Of a stretch of DNA of 23,942 bases, positions 1-8,930 are shown in pieces. Origin of the DNA: CAYOBW01 sp964402115. Its GTDB lineage: Bacteria; Verrucomicrobiota; Kiritimatiellia; UBA8416; CAYOBW01. Position 1 is the stretch's first letter. Each line of letters starts with the position of its first letter. Where the stretch lies: contig CAYOBW010000100.1 of assembly GCA_964402115.1 (NCBI GenBank), forward strand, positions 1 to 23,942. Reading direction: 5' to 3'. Under the pieces are notes generated by a model. That model was not told the origin of the DNA. It made no database searches and saw nothing but the letters and a program-made list of their open reading frames with translations. The position numbers were made by a program, and so were the translations under genes.

Positions 1-1084
1 GGTCGCGCGGGTCGGGGACGACTGCGGTCACGGGGGGGGACACGGGTTCGCGCGACCAGCCGGGTGGCGGGCGCTCGGGCGGAGGAGGCGCCAGCCACCA
101 GCCGGCGTACTGGCCGTAGTAGAACACGACCGTGACCACCGCGAGCACGACAGCCAGTCGGCGCAGGCGCCCGGCACGTGCGGCGCTGCGGGGCGCGGGC
201 GAAAAGGCGACCTGGGGAACGGTGACCGGCCGCGCCGCCCGGCCGGTCCCGCCCGGCACCCAGCCGCCCTCCACGAGCGTGATGTCAGCCAGGACGGCAC
301 TCCAATCGGCATAGCGCCCCTCGGGGTCGGCCGTGGTGAGCCGGCGCAGCAGCACGGACAGCGGCTCGGAGAGAGCCGGCACATTCGGCAGGATGCGGCT
401 CGCCGCGCTGCCCTCGTCGCTCGCGCGCATGCGCACCGCAGGGCGCACACCCGTGGCGAGGTGCAGCAGCAGCATGCCGAGTGCGTACATGTCCGCCTGC
501 GGCGACGGGCGACCGCCGCCGCCAGCCAGCTCCGGCGCCAGGTAGGGACTGCCGCCGCCCATGAGCTCCGGCTGCCCGGCGGCGGCCATGAGCCCCGCGA
601 AGCTGGCGGCGTAGCGGAGACGGATGGAACCATCCGGCTGCACCAGCAGGTCGGCCGGCCGCAGATCGCCATGCACGAGCTGCGCCGTCCGCCAGACGTG
701 GGCCAGCGCGGCGGCCGCGTACTGCGCCACCAGCAGCACGTCGGGCTCGTCCAGCTTGCCCTTGCGCTGCAGCCAGTCGGCGACGCTGTAGCCCGGCGCC
801 TGGTCCGTCACGCAGTAGCAGAGGCCGTTGATCTCACCCAGGTCGTGAATGCGCACGAGCCGGTCGTGCTTGAACGCATCCCGGCGCGCTTCGAAGACGG
901 GGAGAAAAGAGCGAAAGGCCTCGCGCACCGCGGGATCGGGATCGGGGAAGACGCGCAGCAGCGCCTCGCGGCCGTCCGCCTGCACGCGGACTTTGTAGAG
1001 CTCGCCATCCGGGCCGCTGCCGATCTGGGCCAGGATCACGATGCCCGGAAACGCGTGCTGGCTGTGCATGGGCACGGACACCAT
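1..1084 (-). CDS. Membrane-anchored Ser/Thr pseudokinase (partial, runs off window edge)
   Basis: Protein-kinase fold that keeps structural motifs but has lost catalytic ones. The open frame runs 361 codons without a stop to the window edge. Seen: a glycine-rich-like loop IGSGPDGELYKV (about residue 21); the beta-3 lysine position reads ALLR (Arg44); the catalytic loop is HGDLRPADLLV (138-148), keeping Asp140 but with Asp145 where Asn is expected; the DFG position reads YAA (about 158-160). APE (PYLAPEL) and the F-helix motif ADMYALG are intact. A hydrophobic helix at about 309-324 is followed by a proline-rich stretch that continues out of the window. Loss of Lys, Asn and the DFG Asp predicts no or weak phosphotransfer; this is inference. 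The start ATG at 1084 follows AAAGGGG directly, so codon 4 (GTG) or codon 6 (ATG) are alternatives. It lies 64 bp after the giant secreted protein and resembles the active kinase at 8931-11636 in layout. Confidence 0.75.
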   Translation of the reverse strand, partial: MVSVPMHSQHAFPGIVILAQIGSGPDGELYKVRVQADGREALLRVFPDPDPAVREAFRSFLPVFEARRDAFKHDRLVRIHDLGEINGLCYCVTDQAPGYSVADWLQRKGKLDEPDVLLVAQYAAAALAHVWRTAQLVHGDLRPADLLVQPDGSIRLRYAASFAGLMAAAGQPELMGGGSPYLAPELAGGGGRPSPQADMYALGMLLLHLATGVRPAVRMRASDEGSAASRILPNVPALSEPLSVLLRRLTTADPEGRYADWSAVLADITLVEGGWVPGGTGRAARPVTVPQVAFSPAPRSAARAGRLRRLAVVLAVVTVVFYYGQYAGWWLAPPPPERPPPGWSREPVSPPVTAVVPDPRD

Positions 1085-1099
1085 CCCCTTTCTCAGGGG
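1085..1099 (-). promoter_or_regulatory. Small hairpin overlapping the ribosome binding site of the pseudokinase
   Basis: On the minus strand CCCCT and AGGGG form a 5-bp stem with a 5-nt loop ending directly at the ATG at 1084. The AGGGG arm is the only Shine-Dalgarno-like sequence before the gene, so folding would hide it. The stem is short and may be chance. Confidence 0.3.
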
Positions 1100-1148
1100 C
1101 AGAGTATGTCACCGCCTCACGGGAAGCGCGAGCGTATTTGCGTACCTC

Positions 1149-4100
1149 TCAAGGCAGCGTCGCCCGGACCCTGTAATACTCCACGGTATTCGTGCCGGGA
1201 AGCAGCCGCTGCGTCGCCCCTTCGCCCGGGAAAGGACCCAGGACGGTGCGCCAGGTAGCGCCGGTCACGCGCTGGCAGGCTTCTATCACGTAGCGCCGCA
1301 GGGGCGAGGTCTCGAACGCCAGGCTGACGCCGGCCGGTTCCTGCCGCACACCGGCCACGCGCAGATAGGAGAGCCCGTCGTGCGGATCGGTGTCGCTGAC
1401 GTATTCGTTGCCGGTGCTCACCCCGTCGCGATCGGGATCGGCCGCGGTGTCGGCCTCCGCCAGCAGGTCCAGGCCGTGGCGGCGTTTCCAGCCGTCGTCC
1501 AGCCCGTCGCCGGCGGTGTTCGCGCGGCCCGGATCGGACCCGAGGGCGCTCTCCTCCTTGTTCGACAAGCCGTCCCCGTCGGCATCGCCGGCGCCGTCCG
1601 CGCCATCCAGCGGGTCGAGACCGTGGCGCGCCTCGAACCCATCGGGCATGCCGTCCCCGTCGGTATCCGCATCGGTCGGATCGGTGCTGCGCAGATACTC
1701 GTCCCAGTTCGATAAGCCGTCGCGATCGAGGTCGCCGTCGGGCTCGACCGTCGGGAAGCCGCGCAGGGCCATGCTGGAGAGGAACTGGGCTGGGAATGCC
1801 AGCCCCCCCGCCGTCGGTCGCACGGGGCGGACGGCGACGAGATTGGAGAGCGGGCTCCAGTTCCCCGCCCCGTCACGCAGCCGTAGGGCCAGGAACCAGA
1901 CCTCCTCGGGCGGCAGGGTGAGCGCATAACGCTCCGCCGTGCCCGGCATGGCCGGGGTGCGTCGCAGCGGCAGGGCGGTGGCGCTCGCGAGCGACGTCTC
2001 GTCGAAAGGCCCGTCCGCGTAAAGCACTTCGTAGGCGGCGGCGCCGCTGGCCCCGCCGTCCCGTGGCGCGGTCCAGGAGAGCTGGATGTCACCCGCCGCA
2101 CCGAGGGTGGCCACCAGGTCGCCGATGCGCGCGGGCGCTTCCGCGTCGTCCACGCCCTGCGCGAACAGTGCGTACGGTCCGGGCGCATCCAGGTCGGCCT
2201 CCACGTTCCGCGAGGCAACCGAGCAGGCGCCGGGCGCGGGCTCCCAGGCGGACCGGGCGGCGTTCCAGCGGTACAGGCCGAGGGTCCGCTCGTCGAGACC
2301 GGCGGGCAGCGTGGCGTCGTACGGGAGACTGAGCCGGGCGGGCGCCGCCGGCGAGACGGTGCTACGGTCGGCGAGCGCGAAGTGAATCGCAGGCCCCACG
2401 AAGCTGTTCGTGGGCGGCTTGGACGCGGGCACCGGCCCGAACGCCTGGTAGATCATGCCCAGCGTGTTGCGCGCCTGCAGCGCCGGCGAGGGGAGCACCA
2501 CGCTCTGCGCCACGTAATCGTTCGTCGAGACGGGGATGAGCTGCGCCAGATCCAGCGTCTGGAACGTCTGCCCCCCGACGGCCTTCGCGGCGATCGCCAC
2601 GGCCCACTCGTCGGCACCCGCGATGGGGATGCGTCCCTCGTAGACGGACGGCGCCCCGGGGATGCGCTCCAGCGTGAGGGCCTTGGCTTCGCCATCGTTG
2701 GCGCTGACCGTCACCACGGGGGCGTCCGCCAGCTCGAGGGTCGGCGCCAGCGTCAGGATGTAGTCGCCGTCGCTGAACCGGCCGGTGATCAACAGGGCGA
2801 GCGGCTCCTCCGCGAGCCCGGTGCTCAACACCGTCCGACCGTCCGCCCCGCCAGCGAGCTTCACGACCACCTCGCCGCCCAACTCCGCCGCCGCGACCGT
2901 ATGCAGCGCCTGCCGGCCGCGGTAGTTGACGACGATCCGGTCGCCCGGCGCCAGGCTGGTGACGCGCATACGGCCGTCGCGCGGGGTGTGACCGAGCGCT
3001 TCGAGCGGGATGCGGCCCGGCCGCTGTCGCCCGACCTGGGCAGCGGCGCAGGGCGTGCCGTTGCGCTGCACGAGCAGGTCCACGGCGCCGCGCGCCGACG
3101 ATCGCCCGCCGGCGTCCCCGCCCTCCGCGTCCGCGGCGAAGGCCACGTAGGCGCCGTCGTTGTGCCGGATCAGGCAGGTCGTGTACGGCGCCTTGATGTA
3201 CGCGGAACTGAGCCGGTCCGGCACACTGGAGGTTCCGTTCGCGAAGTAGCCCGACTTCTGGGCCAGGAAGTCCACAAAACGGCCGTGGTAGTTCTGTTGA
3301 TACCGGTCCTCGAAGAAGCCCCAGCAGGGCTGACCATGATTCATGAACTGCGAGGGCCAATAGCTTTCCATTTCGAGAATCAGGTTGTCGTCCCCGCCCG
3401 ACGGCAGATACTCGAACGGGTCGAGCAGGTAGTCGTTCCACGAGGACATGGTGGTGCTCCCCCTTTGATTGCGCATGAAGCCGAAATTCCTCGGGTAAAG
3501 GTTGGTATGCGCATCCATGTAGGCGCCGAAGGCGTCCTCGAGCCGATACGACCGATACTCGTCGCGCATCCCCATGGCGTAGTGCCCGAACTCGTGGATC
3601 AGCGTTCGTCCCCAGTTGAGCGGTTGGGTGGTGGCAACCACTTCGCCCAGCGCGTTGGTGGCAACCAGTTCGCCAAAGCCGATCATGATGCGGCGGTCAC
3701 TCACGACGCTCGGGTTCGAGAAGATGCCGCCGACGTTGGCCATCGCACGTGTGTAGCGCCAGCGAATCCAGACATCGGCCTCGTCGAGGCGCCGGCTGTC
3801 GGAGCGGACGTACAGTTTGTTCAGCTTCATCTGCCCATCGGTGATCTGGTAGAGGTAGCGCGAGGCCGCGCGCAGGGCGACATTGAGATTCGCCAGGATG
3901 AGGGGATCGTCATCCGACGAGTCGAGCGTCAGGTTCCATTCGACCAAAGGACGGTTGGCGGGCACCTGCAGCCGGTGCCCCATCTGCATGCTGTAGATCT
4001 GGTTCCGCGACACCCTGTACGTGCGCCACTGGCCGTCCCAGGCGTTGTCGTCTTCGTCGTTGTCGGTGCCGACGTCCGTATCCAGCCACACGACGTGCAT

Positions 4101-7100
4101 GATGTTGTCCACGGCGCCGTGTCCGGACTTCTCGGCGTCGCGCGTGTGCAGGTGCTTGCGGGCGAAAACCGTGTCGCCGGTCTTCAGATTGCGGCCGGTC
4201 CAGGTGAAGCGGCCCTGCGCGTCGGTCGTGCCGCGCAGGTGTTCGGGTTGGCGGCCGCCGAGGTAGACCTCCGCCCCCGGCAACTCCTCGCCGGGGTCGT
4301 AGCACTGGTTCCGGTTGTGATCGTGGTAGAAGAGGAACTGGGGACTGGAGACGAACTGGGTGTTGATCTCGAACGGTTCGGAAACCAGCGACTGCTCCCC
4401 GCTGCGCAGCCGCAGCAGCACGTTGGTCAGATGAATGAAGGGATACGTCTGGAGCGTCTGCCAGAAGATGCGCGGCCGCCGCCCTGCCCGCACGTCGTGC
4501 CCCACGGCCCCGCTGAAATTGGTCGGATACGCGGGCGGCGTCTGCCAGGTGGCGCCCTGGTCGAAGGAGAGGTCGAGGTCCACACGGTGCCACTCGGTGG
4601 TCGGCCCGTTCAGCGTGTAGTCCACGACGATGGCCTCGGTGAATTCCGGGACGGTCAGCGCCAGATCGCTGAAGAGCTGGCGCTCGAGTGCGAAATCCAC
4701 CCGCGTCCATACCCCCGACACGAGAGTCAACGGACGCTCCTGGCGCAGGTAGCCGGCGCGTTCCGCGCTGACGTTCCCCTGCAGATAACCCGGGGTCAGG
4801 TAGTAGCCACCGGGCGCCGTGCTCCCGCCCTGGGTCGTCGCGTGGGACGTGGCGAACCGGACCTTGGCCCCGACGACTGGCTCGCCGCTGAGGCTGTCGG
4901 TGACAACGCCGTGCAGTACCGTCGTCGTGCGACCGAGAGCGCGAAGCGCCAGGTTGTTGGTGACCGTCACCCGGAGCTTGGAGAGTTCCGAGTACCGATC
5001 TCCGCTCCAGATGGCGCGGAATCCGGGGCTGGGAAAGGCCTCGACGGTCACCTCGGTCCCATGGACGTAACGACCCGCGGCATTGGGCGGGGGATTGGCG
5101 GAGATGAACAGGATGTTGGCGTCGTGCGTCAGTGTGACGGCGTACTCGGGCGGTTCCGTCACCTGCATCCTGACCACGAAGACCTTTTCCGCACCGCCCA
5201 CCTGCCGGATGTAGAACCCCTTGGCGAAGGCATCCGGCGCGAATGTGCCGGGGTCGACAACGACCCGGAAGGTGTCGGTGTCGCCACGGTTGACAAACTC
5301 AACGCCCAGCGGCGCGGGCTGGATCTGCATCCAGTCGTCCGGCCGGTAGCCCATAACCTCGATCGTGTAGCGCAGGGGCTCGTCGCCGGTCAGTCCGCAC
5401 CCGCCCGCGTTGCGGATGGTGAAGAGCTGCGGCTCGGGCACGATAGAGTACGGAGTCACGAAGCGCAGTTCGTTCGTGCTGACCGCGAGCACCGGCGGAG
5501 CGAGGTTGGCCGAGTGGACCGAGAAGACGGTCTGGTAGCTGGTCGTGTAGGAACCGGAGACCACGCTGACCGTGGCGGTGTGCAGCCCCTGGGCCAGCCC
5601 CGCGGGGTCGAAGGCCATCCGGACATTGGTTCCCTCGCGTGAGACCGTTCCGGTCGGGTTCTCGATGTGGAGCCACGTCTGGTCCGCGGTGACAAGGTAG
5701 TCGGCGTCGAGGTCGCCGTTAAGCCGCAGGCCCAGCGTCTTGGTCGCGCCGTGCCCGCTGTCGCCCCGAACCTCCGTGATCGGCACGACGGCGAGGGTGG
5801 ACGGACGGCGACGCACGGTCAGCCGCCAGGCGAGATCAATCGGCGCGTTGGCGGCGTTGGCGACCACCTGGAAGAGCCCCGTGTGCACCCCGGGGGCCAG
5901 GTCGCGCGGGTTCGCCGCCAGCGTCACCGTGTCGTGTTCGCCGGTGCTCGTGCCGCCCAGGGCGTCCGTGGCCCAACCCCAGGGCTCGCCGCCCACCACG
6001 GCATAGTGCGTCGTCACGCCGGGCGGACCCCACACATCGAACCGGATGGTGACGGTGTTGGTGGATCCCACCAGGCACTCGGCCGCCAGCGCGGTCGCGG
6101 ACACGGAGAGGCGGTGCGGGCTCTGGGCGAGGAAGCCCCAGTCGGTATCGGCCAGCTCGACGTCCGCCGCGGCGCGGTGGAGCTGCACGAACCCCGTGCC
6201 GTTCGTGGCGGCGACGCAGAGTACGTCGGAGCCCGCCTCGCGGTTGATCAGGGCCAGGCGGTCGGCGTCGGGGGAGAGCGCCGGCCAGGTCTGGTCGTGC
6301 GCGTCGAAGTCGTGAATGGGCTGGGTTTCCCAGCGGCGCTCGACGTCCAGCAGGTCGGTGTAGCTGCGCGCGCCGACCACGCTCTCAAAGACGGCCCACC
6401 GGCCGTCGAACGACAGTGCGCCGCGCCGGTCGGCCCGGACGGGGCCGGTCAGCAACGGCTCGACCAGCCCGGAGGCCGTGCGGTAACGCAGGATTCGCGT
6501 GTCGGCGCCACCGCCGGGTTCCTCGACGTAGACCAGGCGACCGAGCAGATCCACGCCGAACAGGCGCGTGCGGAACGCCGCGCGCATGAGGGTGCGCGGG
6601 GCCGATCCGTCTATCGGGACGGAGATGACGAGGCCGCCGCCCGCGAGGTCGGTCACCCCGGCCACCGCGGCGCCATCCGGCATCCAGCGGGGTGTCTCCA
6701 GGTCATTCAGGAAGGTCTCCGTCCCGGTCAGCAGGTCGCGCACGACGAGACGCGCCGGCAGCCCCGCCACGGGCTCGCGAAACAGCAGGCGCAGGCCGTC
6801 GGGGCTGATGCGCGGAGCGTACTGGTCCCCCGCGCGCTCGACCAGGGGACGCAACCCCGTGCCGTCCGGCCGGATCTGCCAGATGTCCCAATCCCCGGCG
6901 CCGACGCGCCGGCTGAAGACCAGCGCCTCCTCGAACACCGCCCCAGGTGGGTTGACGGCGACCGTGACGGGGATGTGCTGCGACGCGCCGCCGCTGCCGG
7001 CAACGTCGATCCAGCCGCGATGCACGCCCGGCCCCAGGGCGGCCGGATCGAACGCCACCAGCGCCAGGTTCGTGTTGCCGTGGCTGCTGCCGGCGTTGGT

Positions 7101-8579
7101 CGAGAGGTTGAACCAGCCGCCATGCCCCTCGAGCGTGTAGACGACCGGATTGGCGCTGCCGCTGTTCCAAACGCGCACCGGGAAGGAGGTCATGCCCGCG
7201 CCAGCCGGACACGCCAGCGCGCCGCGCGGCGCAGAGGCCCCGAACCGGCCCTCGACCCGCATGGAAACGGGGAGCCGCAGGGGCGAGTTCGGCGCGGGCG
7301 TGAACGCGGATGCGGTGAGCCTGACCTCGCCCCCGTACCCGCCTTCCGCGACGCCGGAACCGTCATAGGACACGGTGTGCCGGTTCGTCACGCCAGCCTG
7401 TGCGCTGCCCTCCCCCGGTTCGACGCGCAGCCAGGCGGGGACCTGCTTGAAGGTGTAACTGACCGTGCCGGTGCCCGCGTTAGACACGTGGACGACCTGC
7501 GTGACAACGGTTCCCACCGGCACGACGGCCTCCCAGGCGCCCGCGCAGGCCAGGGCCGCGGGGGCGGCGCGGACGGTCAGGCCGACCGTCACGGTCAGGT
7601 TGGTCTGGAGATCGTCGCCGCCGATCCGCACGGAGCCCCGATACCGGCCCGCCGGCAGGCGCGCTGTGTCGGCGGTCACGGTGAAGGCCGTCACCCCGTC
7701 GCACCGCCCCGTGGCGGGCTGCACACTCAGCCAGGACGCCGTGTCGACGGCCGTGAAACCGAACGGCCCGCGGTTTACGGCCAGGGCGCGCAGCTCGAAC
7801 GCGGCGGAAGCCCGGTCGGTCCCCTGCGTGACCACGACCGAAAGGCGGTTGGTGGAGAGCGCCGCCGGGAAGGGAGGACGATAGGGCCGCACGATCACCG
7901 GTATGGTTCGTGGGGCGTTCGCGGCCGGTTCCAGCGTCGCCACGGTCACCTGACCCGTCCGTGTCGTGGACAGCGCGGTGAGACCGGTTAGCCGCACGGG
8001 GACACGGACGATCGCGCCCGTGCAGAGCCCGGCCGGCACCGGGGTCGCAAGCCAGAGGGCGTTGGGGGTCACGGTGAAGGCCATCGGCGTATCCGCCGGC
8101 AGGCCTTCGTTCTGCACGGCGATTTCGTACGACAGTGTGTCCGGCGTATCGGCTTCGACGTTCACGACCAGGCTGGTCGGATAGACTGCCAGCACGCGCG
8201 GCACGGGGGTGACAGTCATCACGCACGGCACGAACAGGGGGCTGTTGTCGACATTCTGAGCAACGAGTGTCACCTGTCCCGTGTGGGTTCCCGGCGGCAG
8301 TTCCCCGCTGCCGAACGTCACGGAAACCGTGACGTCGCCCTGCGGCCCTCCGGACGCCTGGCCGGTGGCCGGCCGCACCGACAGCCAGGAGGGATCGGCC
8401 GACGTCTGAAACGCCACCGACGCCAGGTCGCGGCCGCTCACACGCAGCGTGTTCGTGACCACGGCGCCCTGCGGCGCCGACACGGTCAGCGCGGGGGGCG
8501 TCACCGACAGAACGTTCGCTGCCGCAGCGACACACAAAGCAAACCAACACAGCAACGCACCGAACACCCCGTTCCTCAT
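1149..8579 (-). CDS. Giant secreted multidomain protein with BACON-like repeats, beta-propeller, CLCA-like metalloprotease motif and calcium repeats (2476 aa)
   Basis: The ATG at 8579 is chosen because GGAGGG sits about 6 nt upstream and the next 22 residues form a signal peptide (MRNGVFGALL..., hydrophobic core, AAA-AN cleavage region). Order: about five BACON/Ig-like repeats (23-545) with the recurring pattern WLSV-P-x-G...LPxGxHxGxV; a TolB/WD40-like propeller (550-815; DIWQIRPDGTGL, ISPDGLRLLF); more BACON-like repeats (820-1140); an InlB-B-like repeat (about 1146-1215); a carboxypeptidase-regulatory-like domain (1221-1300, HGVVTDSLSGEPVVGAKV); a metalloprotease-like region with HEFGHYAMGMRDEY at 1662-1675 and a possible Met-turn STTM near 1708; a fibronectin-III-like domain (about 2146-2250); Asp-rich thrombospondin-3-like repeats (about 2280-2395, e.g. 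DADTDGDGMPDG); and a terminal beta domain ending EYYRVRATLP. HExxHxxGxxDEY matches the CLCA-type metzincin signature. No PEP-CTERM, LPXTG or membrane anchor is seen at the C-terminus. Export is well supported; proteolytic activity and substrate are inferred. Confidence 0.9.
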   Translation of the reverse strand: MRNGVFGALLCWFALCVAAAANVLSVTPPALTVSAPQGAVVTNTLRVSGRDLASVAFQTSADPSWLSVRPATGQASGGPQGDVTVSVTFGSGELPPGTHTGQVTLVAQNVDNSPLFVPCVMTVTPVPRVLAVYPTSLVVNVEADTPDTLSYEIAVQNEGLPADTPMAFTVTPNALWLATPVPAGLCTGAIVRVPVRLTGLTALSTTRTGQVTVATLEPAANAPRTIPVIVRPYRPPFPAALSTNRLSVVVTQGTDRASAAFELRALAVNRGPFGFTAVDTASWLSVQPATGRCDGVTAFTVTADTARLPAGRYRGSVRIGGDDLQTNLTVTVGLTVRAAPAALACAGAWEAVVPVGTVVTQVVHVSNAGTGTVSYTFKQVPAWLRVEPGEGSAQAGVTNRHTVSYDGSGVAEGGYGGEVRLTASAFTPAPNSPLRLPVSMRVEGRFGASAPRGALACPAGAGMTSFPVRVWNSGSANPVVYTLEGHGGWFNLSTNAGSSHGNTNLALVAFDPAALGPGVHRGWIDVAGSGGASQHIPVTVAVNPPGAVFEEALVFSRRVGAGDWDIWQIRPDGTGLRPLVERAGDQYAPRISPDGLRLLFREPVAGLPARLVVRDLLTGTETFLNDLETPRWMPDGAAVAGVTDLAGGGLVISVPIDGSAPRTLMRAAFRTRLFGVDLLGRLVYVEEPGGGADTRILRYRTASGLVEPLLTGPVRADRRGALSFDGRWAVFESVVGARSYTDLLDVERRWETQPIHDFDAHDQTWPALSPDADRLALINREAGSDVLCVAATNGTGFVQLHRAAADVELADTDWGFLAQSPHRLSVSATALAAECLVGSTNTVTIRFDVWGPPGVTTHYAVVGGEPWGWATDALGGTSTGEHDTVTLAANPRDLAPGVHTGLFQVVANAANAPIDLAWRLTVRRRPSTLAVVPITEVRGDSGHGATKTLGLRLNGDLDADYLVTADQTWLHIENPTGTVSREGTNVRMAFDPAGLAQGLHTATVSVVSGSYTTSYQTVFSVHSANLAPPVLAVSTNELRFVTPYSIVPEPQLFTIRNAGGCGLTGDEPLRYTIEVMGYRPDDWMQIQPAPLGVEFVNRGDTDTFRVVVDPGTFAPDAFAKGFYIRQVGGAEKVFVVRMQVTEPPEYAVTLTHDANILFISANPPPNAAGRYVHGTEVTVEAFPSPGFRAIWSGDRYSELSKLRVTVTNNLALRALGRTTTVLHGVVTDSLSGEPVVGAKVRFATSHATTQGGSTAPGGYYLTPGYLQGNVSAERAGYLRQERPLTLVSGVWTRVDFALERQLFSDLALTVPEFTEAIVVDYTLNGPTTEWHRVDLDLSFDQGATWQTPPAYPTNFSGAVGHDVRAGRRPRIFWQTLQTYPFIHLTNVLLRLRSGEQSLVSEPFEINTQFVSSPQFLFYHDHNRNQCYDPGEELPGAEVYLGGRQPEHLRGTTDAQGRFTWTGRNLKTGDTVFARKHLHTRDAEKSGHGAVDNIMHVVWLDTDVGTDNDEDDNAWDGQWRTYRVSRNQIYSMQMGHRLQVPANRPLVEWNLTLDSSDDDPLILANLNVALRAASRYLYQITDGQMKLNKLYVRSDSRRLDEADVWIRWRYTRAMANVGGIFSNPSVVSDRRIMIGFGELVATNALGEVVATTQPLNWGRTLIHEFGHYAMGMRDEYRSYRLEDAFGAYMDAHTNLYPRNFGFMRNQRGSTTMSSWNDYLLDPFEYLPSGGDDNLILEMESYWPSQFMNHGQPCWGFFEDRYQQNYHGRFVDFLAQKSGYFANGTSSVPDRLSSAYIKAPYTTCLIRHNDGAYVAFAADAEGGDAGGRSSARGAVDLLVQRNGTPCAAAQVGRQRPGRIPLEALGHTPRDGRMRVTSLAPGDRIVVNYRGRQALHTVAAAELGGEVVVKLAGGADGRTVLSTGLAEEPLALLITGRFSDGDYILTLAPTLELADAPVVTVSANDGEAKALTLERIPGAPSVYEGRIPIAGADEWAVAIAAKAVGGQTFQTLDLAQLIPVSTNDYVAQSVVLPSPALQARNTLGMIYQAFGPVPASKPPTNSFVGPAIHFALADRSTVSPAAPARLSLPYDATLPAGLDERTLGLYRWNAARSAWEPAPGACSVASRNVEADLDAPGPYALFAQGVDDAEAPARIGDLVATLGAAGDIQLSWTAPRDGGASGAAAYEVLYADGPFDETSLASATALPLRRTPAMPGTAERYALTLPPEEVWFLALRLRDGAGNWSPLSNLVAVRPVRPTAGGLAFPAQFLSSMALRGFPTVEPDGDLDRDGLSNWDEYLRSTDPTDADTDGDGMPDGFEARHGLDPLDGADGAGDADGDGLSNKEESALGSDPGRANTAGDGLDDGWKRRHGLDLLAEADTAADPDRDGVSTGNEYVSDTDPHDGLSYLRVAGVRQEPAGVSLAFETSPLRRYVIEACQRVTGATWRTVLGPFPGEGATQRLLPGTNTVEYYRVRATLP

Positions 8580-8600
8580 GGACAGCCCTCCGCTTTTCCG
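8572..8600 (-). promoter_or_regulatory. Ribosome binding site deciding the start of the giant secreted protein
   Basis: Minus-strand GGAGGG lies about 6 nt before ATG 8579. The open frame extends 28 codons further upstream, but that extension is Arg/Gly/Pro-rich and would mask the signal peptide, so the shorter start is preferred. Confidence 0.6.
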
Positions 8601-8930
8601 CCTTTCCCGCGGCCCCTGCGTGTGTCCGCCCATACAAACGCGCGCGGCAGGGTCGCGTGGCACAGGCGGAAGGTTGCCAGAGCTTCACTTCCGGCGCAAG
8701 GTATCATCCCGTGTTGTTTCATCCCGGGTAGTCAACCCGGGCTCCCGAAAGCTGCCGCGGCAGGGCACGGACCCCATCTTCACGGCGCGGCGGGGCGCAG
8801 CGCTGTTGCCTCACCGTCGAAGACCCGCAGAGTCCAAACGGTGAACCTGTAGCTATCCGTGCGCACGAGGAGTGACATCAGGGATTTGTCCCGGTCCGGC
8901 TTGGATGCTAGAGCTTCCCACCCCCGCGCG
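8580..8930. other. 351-bp intergenic region between the kinase and the giant secreted protein
   Basis: No convincing ORF or RNA gene. It holds a 7-bp perfect inverted repeat with a 5-nt loop at 8723-8741 (CCCGGGT / ACCCGGG) and a direct repeat TCATCCCG at 8704-8711 and 8719-8726 (period 15). Neither strand has a T-run after the hairpin, so it is not a typical intrinsic terminator. A promoter for the giant gene must lie here if that gene is not read through from the kinase, but I see no clear -35/-10 pair. Confidence 0.5.
8723..8741. repeat. Perfect 7-bp inverted repeat (stem-loop)
   Basis: CCCGGGT at 8723-8729 pairs with ACCCGGG at 8735-8741 around a 5-nt loop. It lies about 190 bp downstream of the kinase stop and 145 bp upstream of the giant gene start. 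It could be an operator or a weak transcription stop; no T-tract follows. Confidence 0.4.

Noticed and set aside
2382..5642. 1086-codon open frame on the plus strand
   Set aside because: Antisense shadow of the giant secreted protein; Arg/Gly/His-rich composition, no motifs, typical of high-GC third-position bias.
5667..7991. 774-codon open frame on the plus strand
   Set aside because: Same antisense artefact over the giant gene; no recognisable domain.
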